From Planctomycetota bacterium (GTDB taxonomy: Bacteria > Planctomycetota > JAJSAM01): DNA of 64,000 nt. Below, piece after piece: positions 28,768-38,749 of the stretch. The notes beneath the pieces are model-generated. The model had not been told where the DNA came from. It worked only from the letters and a program-made list of their open reading frames with translations, and did no database searches. The stretch covers positions 1 to 64,000 of the forward strand of contig JAJSAM010000031.1 in assembly GCA_024274785.1 (NCBI GenBank). The letters run 5' to 3'. The stretch's first letter is position 1; the number at the start of each line of letters is the position of its first letter. The position numbers and the translations under genes were made by a program.

Positions 28768-28791
28768 AGCAGTGATCCGGAGGTACCTTTC

Positions 28792-30810
28792 ATGAGCCAC
28801 CCTCCCGAGGGCACGCCGTCACCACGCCGGGAGAGGCGCCTGCGCGGACCGCTCACGATGATCCTGATCCTGGGGTTCGGCGCCATCCTGCTGTTCGCCT
28901 TCGGAAACTACCCGAAGGGCAGCAAGGAACTGACCTGGGCCGAGTTCCGGACACTCCTCGCGCAGGGCCCCGGCACGATCGAACGCCTCGAACTCCTCCG
29001 GCAGGAGTGGGTCCTGGTCGGCACCCTGACCAATGAAGCGAAATACGGAAAGTCGTTCCGCGTCCGCATCCCCAACCACGAGACGTACATCACGCCGGAA
29101 TTCGAAGAGAAAGAGATCGCGCCGAACGTCGGCACCTACATCGCCCGGGACCCGAGCCGATTCGTCGAGATCATGGTCTCCCTGCTGCCGTGGGCCGTGA
29201 TGATCGCGCTCTTCTACTTCTTTTTCATCCGGCAGATGCGGTCCCCCTCCGGCCCGAGCGGCGTCCTCTCCTTCGGCAAGAGCCGCGCCCGGATGCAGAC
29301 GAAGGAGCACGTGAACATCACGTTCGACGACGTGGCGGGCATCGACGAGGCGAAGGAGGAAGTGCAGGAGATCGTCGAGTTCCTGAAGAACCCCCTCCGT
29401 TTCCAGCGCCTCGGTGGACGGGTCCCGAAGGGCGTCCTGCTGGTGGGCGCGCCCGGGACCGGAAAGACACTGCTCGCCAAGGCCATCGCCGGCGAAGCGG
29501 ACGTCCCCTTCTTCTCGATCTCCGGTTCCGACTTCGTGGAGATGTTCGTCGGCGTCGGCGCCAGCCGGGTTCGCGACCTCTTCAAACAGGCGCGGGAGAA
29601 CTCCCCCTGCATCATCTTCCTCGACGAGATCGACGCGGTGGGCCGGAAACGCGGCGCGGGCGTGGGCGGCGGCCACGACGAGCGGGAGCAGACCCTGAAC
29701 GCGATCCTGGTGGAGATGGACGGCTTCGACACCGACGCCGGCATCATCATCATCGCCGCGACCAACCGCCCCGACATCCTGGACCCCGCCCTGCTGCGCC
29801 CCGGCCGCTTCGATCGCCAGATCGTGGTGGACATGCCGGACCTGAAGGGCCGGGAAGGCATCCTCCGGATCCACGCCCGCAATGTGAAACTGGCCCCGGA
29901 CATCGACCTCAAGATTCTCGCCCGGGGCACCAGTTCCTGCTCCGGCGCGGATCTCGAGGCGGTGATCAACGAAGCCGCCCTGATCGCCACGATGAAGGAC
30001 CGGGAATTCGTCGAGATGGAGGACCTCGAGGAAGCCCGGGACAAGGTCAAGTGGGGCCGGCAGAAGAAATCGCGGGTCCTCGAACTCGAGGATCGCCGAA
30101 TCACGTCCTTCCACGAGTCCGGCCACGCCCTGGTCGCCCATTACCTCTCCGATGCGGAGCCGCTGCACAAGGTGACCATCATCCCCCGGGGCATGTCCCT
30201 CGGCGCCACGATGCAGCTTCCGGACCGCGACCGCTATCACATGAGCCGCCGGCGCCTGCTGGCCATCGTGCAGGTGCTCTTCGCCGGACGCGTGGCCGAG
30301 GAGATGTTCTGCGACGACATCACCTCCGGCGCCCAGAACGACATCAAGCGGGCCACCGAGATCGTCCGGCGTATGGTCACCGAGTGGGGCATGTCCGAGA
30401 AGATCGGCCCCGTGAACTACCGCGAAGGCCAGGAGCACCTCTTTCTCGGCGCGGAAATCACGCGCACCAGGAACCACAGTGAGCAGATCGGGCTGGAGAT
30501 CGATCTCGAAGTCCGGCGGATCCTCGACGAGTCGTACAATCTGGCGAAGATCGTCATCGAGGACCATCGGGCGGAGATCGAGGCACTGGCCGCGCAACTG
30601 CTCAAGTACGAGGTTCTCTCGGGCAGGGAGGTGGCGGCGATCTTCGAAGGCGACAGCGTCGAAGCCGTTCGCGCCGCCGCGAAACGGCGCACGGAACGGG
30701 CGCGAAACGGCACCGCCACCGAGGAGCCCGCGGAGCAGTCCGAATCCGACGCCGACGAAGAGAATCACGGCGAGGGCGACCTCGGCGCGAAGGGGAAGTT
30801 CGCCTACTGA
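28792..30810 (+). CDS. ftsH: ATP-dependent membrane zinc protease FtsH
   Basis: 672 residues. TM segments at about 20-38 and 127-146 frame a periplasmic domain. AAA+ motor: Walker A GAPGTGKT (219-226), Walker [12 protein letters not shown] with RPGRFDRQ. Zinc protease motif HESGH (441-445) and the third ligand Asp in [10 protein letters not shown]. It degrades misfolded membrane proteins and regulators such as LpxC. The C-terminal tail is unusually acidic and alanine-rich. The last base of its TGA is the first base of the folP ATG, so the two are coupled. Confidence 0.97.
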   Translation: MSHPPEGTPSPRRERRLRGPLTMILILGFGAILLFAFGNYPKGSKELTWAEFRTLLAQGPGTIERLELLRQEWVLVGTLTNEAKYGKSFRVRIPNHETYITPEFEEKEIAPNVGTYIARDPSRFVEIMVSLLPWAVMIALFYFFFIRQMRSPSGPSGVLSFGKSRARMQTKEHVNITFDDVAGIDEAKEEVQEIVEFLKNPLRFQRLGGRVPKGVLLVGAPGTGKTLLAKAIAGEADVPFFSISGSDFVEMFVGVGASRVRDLFKQARENSPCIIFLDEIDAVGRKRGAGVGGGHDEREQTLNAILVEMDGFDTDAGIIIIAATNRPDILDPALLRPGRFDRQIVVDMPDLKGREGILRIHARNVKLAPDIDLKILARGTSSCSGADLEAVINEAALIATMKDREFVEMEDLEEARDKVKWGRQKKSRVLELEDRRITSFHESGHALVAHYLSDAEPLHKVTIIPRGMSLGATMQLPDRDRYHMSRRRLLAIVQVLFAGRVAEEMFCDDITSGAQNDIKRATEIVRRMVTEWGMSEKIGPVNYREGQEHLFLGAEITRTRNHSEQIGLEIDLEVRRILDESYNLAKIVIEDHRAEIEALAAQLLKYEVLSGREVAAIFEGDSVEAVRAAAKRRTERARNGTATEEPAEQSESDADEENHGEGDLGAKGKFAY

Positions 30811-31673
30811 TGCAGAGCTTCGACGTGCCACTCCCGAAACGGCGCGCGCTCCGGCTCGGTGACCGCCCGCTGGTGATGGGCATCCTGAACGTCACGCCCG
30901 ACTCGTTCTCCGACGGCGGCCGCTACTTCGACGCCGACACCGCCATCGCGCGCGGGCTCGCGCTGGTCGAACAGGGGGCCGACCTCATCGACATCGGCGG
31001 GGAGTCCACGCGGCCCGGCGCGGCCGCCGTCTCCCCCGCCGAGGAGATCGACCGGGTGCTGCCGGTGATCCGTACGCTCGCAAAACGGACAAGGACGCCG
31101 CTCTCCATCGACACCAGAAACGGTGAAACCGCGGACCGAGCCCTCGCCGCGGGCGCCTCGATCCTGAACGACGTCACCGGACTGCGGGATCCGGCCTGCG
31201 CCGCGGCCGCGGCTCGGCACGGCGCCGCCGTCGTGCTGATGCACATGCGGGGCACGCCCGCCGACATGACCGGACACGCGAACTACCGCCATCTCACCGG
31301 CGAGGTACGGACCGAACTCCACGAGAGCATCGAACGAGCGGTCTCGGCGGGCGTGGACCGGTCGAAGATCATCATCGACCCGGGAATCGGCTTCGCGAAG
31401 ACGGCGGAACAGTCCATCGAGCTGATCCGGAAGCTGCCCGAAATCGCCACCCTCGGCCGACCGCTTCTCGTGGGACCTTCCCGAAAATCGTTCCTGTCCA
31501 CGATCGAAGACGTGCCGGCGGAGGAGCGCCTGTTCCTGACCCTCGGGGCGGTGGTCGCCTGCGCGCTCAAGGGAGCTCACATCGTGCGCGTTCACGATGT
31601 CCGGGAAACGGTTGCGGTACTTCGATCCGTCGAGACGCTCCTGGATATGGCACCCTCGACTCCACGGCGGTAG
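30810..31673 (+). CDS. folP: Dihydropteroate synthase
   Basis: 287 residues. Condenses p-aminobenzoate with dihydropteridine diphosphate in folate synthesis. Signatures: VMGILNVTPDSFSDGG, the DIGGESTRPG pterin site, DVTGLRDP, VVLMHMRG, IIIDPGIGFAK and GPSRKSF. Start ATG 30810 overlaps the ftsH stop by one base. The ftsH-folP pair is conserved widely, here leading into the c-di-AMP genes. Confidence 0.96.
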   Translation: MQSFDVPLPKRRALRLGDRPLVMGILNVTPDSFSDGGRYFDADTAIARGLALVEQGADLIDIGGESTRPGAAAVSPAEEIDRVLPVIRTLAKRTRTPLSIDTRNGETADRALAAGASILNDVTGLRDPACAAAAARHGAAVVLMHMRGTPADMTGHANYRHLTGEVRTELHESIERAVSAGVDRSKIIIDPGIGFAKTAEQSIELIRKLPEIATLGRPLLVGPSRKSFLSTIEDVPAEERLFLTLGAVVACALKGAHIVRVHDVRETVAVLRSVETLLDMAPSTPRR

Positions 31674-31685
31674 AATTCCCCACTC

Positions 31686-32447
31686 ATGCCAACCGAGACC
31701 GGCGACTTCATCGAGATCTTCCTGCTGTTTCTGCTCCTGTACTTCGTCCTGCGGTTCATGCAGGGGACGATTGCCGGCACCTTCGTGCGCGGAGTGGGTT
31801 TCCTGCTGATGCTCGCCGTGGTCAGCGCCATGCTGGCGCTCTCTTCCTTCGGGCTCGAGATCATCGGCGCCATCTTCAAGTACCTCCTCGGCGTCTCGGT
31901 GATCGCGCTGCTGGTCATTTTCCAACCGGAGCTTCGAAGAGGGCTGATGCGCGTGGGGCGAAACCCGGTCATCGGCCGCCTGGTCGCCCGGGACAGCCGT
32001 GTCGTCGATGAAGTGGTGAAGGCCGCCCTGACGCTCAGCAAGGACCGCATCGGCGCACTCATCACCTTCGAGGGAAACGTGGCGTTGGACAGCTACGTCG
32101 CCGCAGGGGTCGGCATCAATGCGGACATCAAGGCGGAACTGATCGACACGATCTTCTGGCCCGGCTCGGCGCTGCACGACGGCGCCATCGTGATCCGCGA
32201 AGACCGCATCGCCGCGGGCTCCTGCCTGTTCCCGCTCACCGAGAACCCCGAAGTCTCCCACCACCTGGGGACCCGGCACCGCGCGGCCATCGGCCTGACC
32301 GAAGAGACCGACGCCCTCTGCATCGTCGTCTCCGAGGAAACCGGCACCATCTCCGTGGCCCACGGCGGAAAGCTCGTCCGCGACCTCGACGAGGACCAGC
32401 TTCGGGGAAGACTCCGCGAAACCTATCGAACGGGAGGCACGGCATGA
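31686..32447 (+). CDS. cdaA: Diadenylate cyclase CdaA
   Basis: 253 residues. Three membrane segments (about 8-28, 36-55, 58-80) then a DAC domain that makes c-di-AMP from two ATP. Catalytic motifs DGA (165-167) and RHR (197-199) are intact; EETDALCIVVSEETG follows. The start ATG 31686 lies 12 bp after folP. Coupled (4-nt overlap) to the YbbR regulator and then glmM, the conserved cdaA-cdaR-glmM module in which the other two proteins regulate the cyclase and the signal is tied to cell-wall and osmotic homeostasis. Confidence 0.95.
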   Translation: MPTETGDFIEIFLLFLLLYFVLRFMQGTIAGTFVRGVGFLLMLAVVSAMLALSSFGLEIIGAIFKYLLGVSVIALLVIFQPELRRGLMRVGRNPVIGRLVARDSRVVDEVVKAALTLSKDRIGALITFEGNVALDSYVAAGVGINADIKAELIDTIFWPGSALHDGAIVIREDRIAAGSCLFPLTENPEVSHHLGTRHRAAIGLTEETDALCIVVSEETGTISVAHGGKLVRDLDEDQLRGRLRETYRTGGTA

Positions 32448-33577
32448 GCGCCGCGGAGAAATCCTCCCGCAAATCCGCCCGCCCCGTCCGCTCCATCACC
32501 GGCTTCCTGGTCGGCATCTTCACCCGAAACCTGGTGTCGAAGATCGCGGCGCTGGCCCTGGCCGTGCTCGTCTGGATCACGGTCCGGCAGGATCTGACCC
32601 GCACCGAACGCTTCGAGGCACGGGTCGTCCCGGATCTCGCCGCGAACCTCATGCTGCTCGAAGACCCGCCCGAGACGGTAACCATCGACCTCACCGGACC
32701 GACGTCGGAGATCGATCGATTGCGCCGCAACCCGGAGAGAGTCGAGATCACGCTCCGGGTCCTTTCGGACGACCTCGGCGACAACCTGGTGGATACGCGG
32801 AACTTCAGCGTGGATCAGGGCAACATCGAGCACAACTATGGCGACCACGTCCGCATCACGCAGATCCTCGACGGGACCATCCGGCTCAAGGTGGCCGTGC
32901 GGGGCGAGGAGCGGAAGCCCATGGCCCAGCCGACGATGGTCGGCCTGCCGGATGAGTGGGAAGTGCGGTTCGAACTCCTCAACTCCGACGTGCGCCTGAC
33001 CGGCCCCCGGGAGACGCTCGATCGCATCACCGAGGTGCAGACGAACCCGCTCCGGGCGAAAGACATCATCGGGACGGCCGAGGAAGACGAGTACATCACG
33101 ACCAGGGAGCTGCACCTGACCGACGCGGCGCTCTCGAGCGGGATCGCCCTGCTCAGCGGGGAAAAGCTGCTCTGCCGGATCACGCTGACCCGCTCCCTCG
33201 CGGAAGAACCGTTTGTCGTGCCCTTCACCGTCTTCCTCGAATCGCCGGACTGGCCGGTGGTGATGAAGATCCACGAGACCCGGATCGTCAAGCGCGCCGA
33301 TGACGGAAGTTTCGGCATCAGTCTGATTCTGAAAGGCGCTCCCAGCGACCTCGCCAGGGTGAGGGAGGAGCTAACCGCGGGCCGGGTACGCGCCTATGTC
33401 CGCGCCATGGAGCTGACCAGCTACGCGGGCAAGGAGAAGGGGCGCGGCGAAAATGCGACCGTCCACCTTCAGTTGCCCCTGGAACTCTGGGCCCGGGTCA
33501 CATTCCGGCCGCCACCGCGGGAAGACATCGACCTCGAGGTCCTGATACGTTCGAAGAATTCGGAGGATAACGAGTGA
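32444..33577 (+). CDS. cdaR: YbbR-domain protein, CdaA regulator (CdaR)
   Basis: 377 residues. N-terminal membrane anchor (about 24-44, NLVSKIAALALAVLVWITV) followed by three YbbR-like beta domains outside the membrane, each with the pattern of a short strand, VxxxPP-like turn and VxLxG/TGP (EDPPETVTIDLTGP; VGLPDEWEVRFELLNSDVRLTGP). Binds and modulates CdaA in the families studied. Overlaps cdaA and glmM by 4 nt each. Confidence 0.9.
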   Translation: MSAAEKSSRKSARPVRSITGFLVGIFTRNLVSKIAALALAVLVWITVRQDLTRTERFEARVVPDLAANLMLLEDPPETVTIDLTGPTSEIDRLRRNPERVEITLRVLSDDLGDNLVDTRNFSVDQGNIEHNYGDHVRITQILDGTIRLKVAVRGEERKPMAQPTMVGLPDEWEVRFELLNSDVRLTGPRETLDRITEVQTNPLRAKDIIGTAEEDEYITTRELHLTDAALSSGIALLSGEKLLCRITLTRSLAEEPFVVPFTVFLESPDWPVVMKIHETRIVKRADDGSFGISLILKGAPSDLARVREELTAGRVRAYVRAMELTSYAGKEKGRGENATVHLQLPLELWARVTFRPPPREDIDLEVLIRSKNSEDNE

Positions 33578-34923
33578 CGAAGGGGCTATTCGGCACCGAC
33601 GGAATCCGCGGGGCGGTCAACCGCGAGCCACTCACCCCGGCGACACTCTCGGCACTCGGGAGAGCCATCGGAGAGGAGCTCATCGCATCCGGCGCACCCC
33701 GACGCGCGCTGATCGGGAGGGACACCAGGCTCTCGGGCCCCATGGTCGGCAGCGCGGTCGTCTCCGGGCTGCTCGCCGCCGGCATCGACGTCACGGTGGC
33801 CGCGGTCCTCCCCACTCCGGCCATCGCCATGCTCACGCAAAAAGGCCGCTTCGGGCTCGGTGTGGTTATTTCCGCCTCCCACAATCCGGCCGGGGACAAC
33901 GGGGTGAAGCTCTTCACCGCCAACGCCCGCAAGGCGGATCCGAAGGTGGAAAAGAGGATCGAACGGCGCCTCGCGAAGCCAGGTTCCCTGGTGGAAGGCT
34001 CAACCGGCGCATACCGCACCTGGCACGGCGCGGGAACCGCCTATGTCGAAGCGCTCGTCGACGAGTTCAAGAGCCTCGATCTCTCGGGGCTGACCATCGT
34101 CGCCGACTGCGCCAACGGAGCGGTGTGCGACACCGCCCCCCGGGCCCTTGAAGCCCTCGGCGCCCGGACGATCGTGATCCACGGCAAGCCGAACGGGAAG
34201 AACATCAACCGCCGCTGCGGCGCCACCCGCCCCGAGGTGGTCGCCCGCGCGGTGAAGAAGCACGCCGCCGACCTGGGCGTGAGCTTCGATGGCGACGGCG
34301 ATCGAGCGCTCTTCTCCGACGAGCGGGGCGGTGTGATCGACGGTGACGCCACCATGGCCGTCCTGGCGCGTGACCTCAAGGCCGGCCGGCGACTCCGGAA
34401 TCGCCAGGTGGTGGCCACGGTCATGTCGAATGTAGGTCTGGCCACTTCCCTCGCCGAGGTGGGCGTGGGGCTCATCCGGACCGATGTCGGTGACCGCAGC
34501 GTCGTGACCGAGATGGACCGCGGCGGCTACGCCCTCGGCGGCGAACAATCGGGCCACATCGTCGTCCGCCGGGGACAACGCCTGATCGGCGACGGCCTGG
34601 CAACGACCCTGCACCTGCTGGCCGCACTGGTGGGGAGCGGGGGGCCGCTTTCGGAACTGGCCGGGTGCTTCGCAAAGTCACCACAGGTTCTCGTGAATGT
34701 GCGGGTGGAGGAAAAGCCGGGAATCCGGAGCCTCCCCTCGGTCACGAAGAAGATCCGGCAGGTGGAGCGGGAACTGGGAGATGCCGGACGGGTCCTCGTC
34801 CGCTACTCGGGCACCGAGCCCCTCCTGCGGGTGATGGTCGAGGGGCCCAACCGGAAGAGCACGACGGTTGCGGCACACCGGATCGCAACAGAGATCGAGC
34901 GAACGATCGGGAGCAGCAAATGA
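33574..34923 (+). CDS. glmM: Phosphoglucosamine mutase
   Basis: 449 residues, full length. Converts GlcN-6-P to GlcN-1-P for UDP-GlcNAc. Phospho-Ser102 in VVISASHNP, metal loop DGDGDRALF and the sugar-binding GEQSGHI. Start GTG 33574 overlaps the ybbR stop. GlmM can bind and inhibit CdaA in studied species, which links precursor flow to c-di-AMP. Its stop overlaps the phzF start (ATGA). Confidence 0.96.
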   Translation: MTKGLFGTDGIRGAVNREPLTPATLSALGRAIGEELIASGAPRRALIGRDTRLSGPMVGSAVVSGLLAAGIDVTVAAVLPTPAIAMLTQKGRFGLGVVISASHNPAGDNGVKLFTANARKADPKVEKRIERRLAKPGSLVEGSTGAYRTWHGAGTAYVEALVDEFKSLDLSGLTIVADCANGAVCDTAPRALEALGARTIVIHGKPNGKNINRRCGATRPEVVARAVKKHAADLGVSFDGDGDRALFSDERGGVIDGDATMAVLARDLKAGRRLRNRQVVATVMSNVGLATSLAEVGVGLIRTDVGDRSVVTEMDRGGYALGGEQSGHIVVRRGQRLIGDGLATTLHLLAALVGSGGPLSELAGCFAKSPQVLVNVRVEEKPGIRSLPSVTKKIRQVERELGDAGRVLVRYSGTEPLLRVMVEGPNRKSTTVAAHRIATEIERTIGSSK

Positions 34924-35840
34924 CCGAACTGGACATATGGCTGGTCGACTCCTTCACGGATACCCCCCTGACGGGCAACGCCGCGAGTGTGGTGCTCGAC
35001 GGGGAGGGGCTCTCGGATGAAGAATGCCGCAGGATTTCCGCGGAGATCGGGGTCTCCGAATCGGCCTTCGTGTTCCCCGGCGAAAACGAGGGCGCCGATT
35101 ATCGCCTCCGCTTCTTTACCCCCACCCAGGAAGTGGACCTCTGCGGCCATGCCACCCTCGCCACCTTCTGGGTGCTGGCCTCGGAAGGGCGGCTCAAGCT
35201 CGTGGACGGTTCCAACCGTTTCGTGCAGGAGACCACCGTCGGCAACCTGCCGGTCTGGGTCGAGGCTGAGCACGGCGTGCCCCGGCGCGTGACCATGGGC
35301 CTGAGGGTTCCCCGCTTCGAAGCGCCCGAGGTCAACGTCGACAAGCTGGCCGCCATCCTCGGGGTGGGGCGAAAGCAACTCGTGGAGGACCTGCCGGTGG
35401 AGATCGTCAACGCCGGCCTGCGAAGCCTCCACATTCCCCTGGCGGGTCTCTCCGGATTCGCGGACCTGAAGCCGCTTCGCCGCAGCCTGATCGACCTCTC
35501 GACCACCCTCGACGTCGGCACCATCCAGGTCTTCTGCCTCGAAGCGGAAGGGGAGGGCGTCGCGGCGCACTGCCGCGTCTTCGCGCCCGCACTCGGCATC
35601 GAGGAGGATCCGGTCACCGGAACGGCCGCGGGTGCGCTGGGCGCCTACGCGGTCCGCCACGGCATCCTCCCCGAGGGGAAGGACGGCCTGACGCGCATGA
35701 AGGTCGAACAGGGCATCGAGGTCGGCCGCCCGGGGATCGTGTCGGTCGAGGTGGAGCGCGACGACGAGGAGTTCGTGGGTGTGCGCGTCGGTGGGACCGC
35801 CGTGATCTCGCTGAAGGGGAAACTGAGAGTCACGAAGTGA
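34920..35840 (+). CDS. PhzF-family isomerase/epimerase
   Basis: 306 residues from ATG 34920, which overlaps the glmM stop by 4 nt. PhzF fold signatures: catalytic Glu47 in GVSESAFV, VDLCGHATLA and the second-domain EEDPVTGTAAGALGAY. The family catalyses isomerisations of hydrophobic ring or acid substrates; the substrate here is unknown and there are no phenazine genes. Position inside a cell-wall and housekeeping operon is unusual; its stop overlaps tsaB. Confidence 0.9.
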   Translation: MTELDIWLVDSFTDTPLTGNAASVVLDGEGLSDEECRRISAEIGVSESAFVFPGENEGADYRLRFFTPTQEVDLCGHATLATFWVLASEGRLKLVDGSNRFVQETTVGNLPVWVEAEHGVPRRVTMGLRVPRFEAPEVNVDKLAAILGVGRKQLVEDLPVEIVNAGLRSLHIPLAGLSGFADLKPLRRSLIDLSTTLDVGTIQVFCLEAEGEGVAAHCRVFAPALGIEEDPVTGTAAGALGAYAVRHGILPEGKDGLTRMKVEQGIEVGRPGIVSVEVERDDEEFVGVRVGGTAVISLKGKLRVTK

Positions 35841-36535
35841 AGTTCGCCCTCGGCATCGACACCTCCGGATCCCGCGGCTCGGTGGCGATCCTGCCCGCGG
35901 GAGGAGCCGGTCCCGAGTTCGAGGAGTGCTTCTCGTCCGGCATGATCCACGGGGTCGCCCTGGCGCCCACCGTACAGGATCTCCTCGGCCGCGCCGGGGT
36001 CCTCCCCGCCGACCTCGCGCTCATCGCCGTCGGCGTCGGACCGGGCTCCTACACCGGCGTGCGAGTGGGCGTCGCCTTCGCCAAGACGCTCGCCTTCACC
36101 ACCGGCGTTCCCCTGGCGGGAGTGTCATCGCTTCACGCGATCGCCATGAACGCCCCCCCCGGATCCGGCCCCGTGATCTGCGCCAGGGATGCCCGCCGGG
36201 AGACCCTCTACGTCGCGACCTACCAGAGCACCGCCGACGGCGTTGTTCCGGACCGTCCGCTCACTCTGCTCCCCCTCGAAGGCATCGGGAAACAACTGCC
36301 CGCCGGCGCCCTGGTGCTCGGCGATGCCGTCGATCGATTCGCGGACCACCTTTCAGGAGACGGGAGAACGATCGGTGATCCGGAGCTCCGGCACGCCGGG
36401 GCCGCGGCGATAGCGCGCCTCGCCCTTTCCGGCGGGGAGCAACTCACCCCGGAGGAAGTCCACGAACTCGCGCCGATCTACCTCCGGAGGTCGGAAGCGG
36501 AGGAGCGATGGACGGAGTTGGGGAAGGACATTTGA
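35837..36535 (+). CDS. tsaB: tRNA t6A modification protein TsaB
   Basis: 232 residues starting at GTG 35837, overlapping the previous stop. ASKHA/glycoprotease-like fold: IDTSGSRGSVAIL, GPGSYTGVRVG and the short C-terminal helix pair. TsaB is the scaffold of the TsaBCDE complex that forms N6-threonylcarbamoyladenosine on tRNAs reading ANN codons. Overlaps the alr frame by 28 bp. Confidence 0.93.
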   Translation: MKFALGIDTSGSRGSVAILPAGGAGPEFEECFSSGMIHGVALAPTVQDLLGRAGVLPADLALIAVGVGPGSYTGVRVGVAFAKTLAFTTGVPLAGVSSLHAIAMNAPPGSGPVICARDARRETLYVATYQSTADGVVPDRPLTLLPLEGIGKQLPAGALVLGDAVDRFADHLSGDGRTIGDPELRHAGAAAIARLALSGGEQLTPEEVHELAPIYLRRSEAEERWTELGKDI

Positions 36536-37692
36536 CCGCCACCGGCAAAGCGGAGAATCCCGGGAAGACCGGGGTGCCCGAGCGGGTCTGGGCGACCGTG
36601 GATCTCGACCGCGTCGCCGCCAATCTCGCGGTGCTCCGCGAAGCCGCCGGCGATGCCCGGATCATGGCGGTGCTGAAGGCGGACGCCTACGGTCACGGTG
36701 CGGTGGCGGTCGCCGGCCGCCTCCTGGAGGAGGGGATCCACATGATCGGCGTCGGCGACTCCACCGAGGCCATCGAACTGCGCGAGGCGGGGATCGTGGC
36801 CCCGGTGCTGATCCTCGGCGCCATCGTGGCCGGAGAGGCTCCGATGGTCGTCGCCTACGACATCGCCACCTGCCTCCACTCCATCGAGCGGGCGAAGCAC
36901 ATCGACCTCGAGGCGAAACGGCAGAACCGGCTGGCCCGCGTCCATCTCATGGTCGATACCGGCATGGGGCGCCTTGGCGTCACCGCCGCCGCCGCGCCGG
37001 AACTCGCGAGAGTGATCGCCGGACTCGACAACTTGAAGCTGGAGGGCGTCGCCACCCATTACGCCTCCGCCGCCTCGCCGATTCCCATCCAGCTCGAGGA
37101 GCAGTACCGGCGGTTCACAGACGTGCTCAGCGCCATCCGTTCGGAGGGCATCGACCCGGGACTCGTCCACGCTTCGAACACCGCCTGCCTGTTCTCTCCG
37201 CTGACCGAGCACTTCGACATGGTGCGCCTGGGGATCGGCCTGCTCGGCCTGGACCCCGGAAACCTCGATGAGCGTCTGGACATCCTCTCCCCCGCGCTCT
37301 CGCTCCGGACACAGATCATCTTCCTGAAGGACTTCCCCGAGGGTTTTCCGATCGGCTACTATCGGACCTGGGTCACCCGGCGTCCGACGCGGATCGCCAC
37401 GCTGCCCATCGGCTACAACGACGGCCTCTCGTGGAACCTCGGCAACCGGGCGCGAGTGCTCGTCCGCGGGCAACGCGCCCGTATCGTCGGAGCGGTGTCC
37501 ATGGACTACACCACGATCGACGTGGGGCACATTCGGGGCGCCTCGGTCGGCGACGTGGTCACGATCATCGGGAGAGACGGCGACGAGGAGATCCGGACGG
37601 AGGACATGGCCGGCACGGCGCGGACCATCCCGTACGAAGTGACCTGCCGGCTCTCCCGACGGGTGGTGAGGATCTACACCGGGGATCGTTGA
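36508..37692 (+). CDS. alr: Alanine racemase
   Basis: 394 residues. PLP enzyme making D-Ala for peptidoglycan. PLP Lys57 in AVLKADAYGHG, catalytic Tyr in IGYNDG, MVDTGMGRLG, SNTACLF and VSMDYTTIDVG. ATG 36508 has GGAGGAG directly upstream; a TTG at 36532 overlapping the tsaB stop is an alternative and fits the usual N-terminus, so the first eight residues are uncertain. Confidence 0.95.
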   Translation: MDGVGEGHLTATGKAENPGKTGVPERVWATVDLDRVAANLAVLREAAGDARIMAVLKADAYGHGAVAVAGRLLEEGIHMIGVGDSTEAIELREAGIVAPVLILGAIVAGEAPMVVAYDIATCLHSIERAKHIDLEAKRQNRLARVHLMVDTGMGRLGVTAAAAPELARVIAGLDNLKLEGVATHYASAASPIPIQLEEQYRRFTDVLSAIRSEGIDPGLVHASNTACLFSPLTEHFDMVRLGIGLLGLDPGNLDERLDILSPALSLRTQIIFLKDFPEGFPIGYYRTWVTRRPTRIATLPIGYNDGLSWNLGNRARVLVRGQRARIVGAVSMDYTTIDVGHIRGASVGDVVTIIGRDGDEEIRTEDMAGTARTIPYEVTCRLSRRVVRIYTGDR

Positions 37693-37693
37693 A

Positions 37694-38749
37694 ATGCACG
37701 AGCACACCTTTGCCACGCTCATGGCCGGGGGGTCCGGGACGCGCTTCTGGCCGCTTTCCCGGCGCACCCGCCCGAAGCAGATCCTGCCGATCGCCGGCGA
37801 CCGGCCGATGATCCGGGTCACCCTCGACCGCCTGGGCGGACAGGTACCCCCGGAGCGGGTCCTGGTCGCCACCGGAGCCGACCAGGAGGCGGGAATCCGG
37901 AAAGTTCTGCCCGAGATTCCCGCGGAGAACTTCCTCCTCGAGCCGACGCCCCGGAACACCGCTCCCTGTCTCGCGCTGGCGTCCGCCACCGCGCTCGCGC
38001 GCGATCCCCTGGCGGTCATGGTGTGCCTGCCGGCGGACCACGTCATCCGGCCGGCGGAAGCGTTTCGCAACGCCCTGACGCTCGCGACAAAACGGGCGGA
38101 TCGGGCCGGAACGCTCCTGACCTTCGGCATCCGCCCCACCCGGCCCGCGACCGGCTACGGGTACATTCTCGCCGGTGAGGAGACCATCCCCGGCGTGCGC
38201 ACGGTCCGGGAGTTCGAGGAGAAGCCCGGACTCGAGAAAGCGGAGCGCTTTCTGAAGCACGGTGGATATCGCTGGAACAGCGGGATGTTCACCTGGCGAG
38301 CCGATGCGTTCCTCGCCGAGGTCGAGACGCACCTGCCCGTGCTCGCGACCGGCATCGCGAAGATCGCCCGGGACCCGGCCTGCCTTTCGAAGGTGTTCCC
38401 CACCCTGCCGTCGATCTCCGTGGACTGCGGCATCATGGAGCGGACCGGACGGGCCGAAATCGTCGATGCGGCGTTCGGCTGGGACGACGTGGGATCCTTC
38501 GAAGCACTCTCCCGTCTCATCGACCGGGACCAGGCCGGCAACTACATTCGGGGAGACGCGGTGGTCCTCGACGGCGAGGGGCTGATCATCGACTCCGGCG
38601 GTGGACGCACCGTGGGGGCACTCGGGGTCAGCGACCTGGTGATCATCGCCACCGACGATGTTGTCCTGGTCTGTTCACGCCGGCGCGCGGAGGACGTGAA
38701 GCTTCTCGTGGGCAAGCTCACCCTGGCGGGTCGCGAGGACCTCGCATGA
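37694..38749 (+). CDS. manC: Mannose-1-phosphate guanylyltransferase
   Basis: 351 residues, a single-domain GDP-mannose pyrophosphorylase. Nucleotide loop LMAGGSGTRFWPLSRRTRPKQ, LEPTPRNTAPC, LPADHVI, GYGYI, EEKPG and WNSGMF are family signatures. It supplies GDP-mannose for polysaccharide or glycolipid synthesis. No C-terminal isomerase domain, so it is not the bifunctional type. Starts 2 bp after alr; its stop overlaps ruvX (ATGA). Confidence 0.94.
   Translation: MHEHTFATLMAGGSGTRFWPLSRRTRPKQILPIAGDRPMIRVTLDRLGGQVPPERVLVATGADQEAGIRKVLPEIPAENFLLEPTPRNTAPCLALASATALARDPLAVMVCLPADHVIRPAEAFRNALTLATKRADRAGTLLTFGIRPTRPATGYGYILAGEETIPGVRTVREFEEKPGLEKAERFLKHGGYRWNSGMFTWRADAFLAEVETHLPVLATGIAKIARDPACLSKVFPTLPSISVDCGIMERTGRAEIVDAAFGWDDVGSFEALSRLIDRDQAGNYIRGDAVVLDGEGLIIDSGGGRTVGALGVSDLVIIATDDVVLVCSRRRAEDVKLLVGKLTLAGREDLA

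Noticed and set aside
28819-30831. 670-codon minus-strand frame opposite ftsH
   Set aside because: Composition (His, Val, Asp-rich) is typical of antisense frames to high-GC genes, and FtsH motifs on the other strand are complete.
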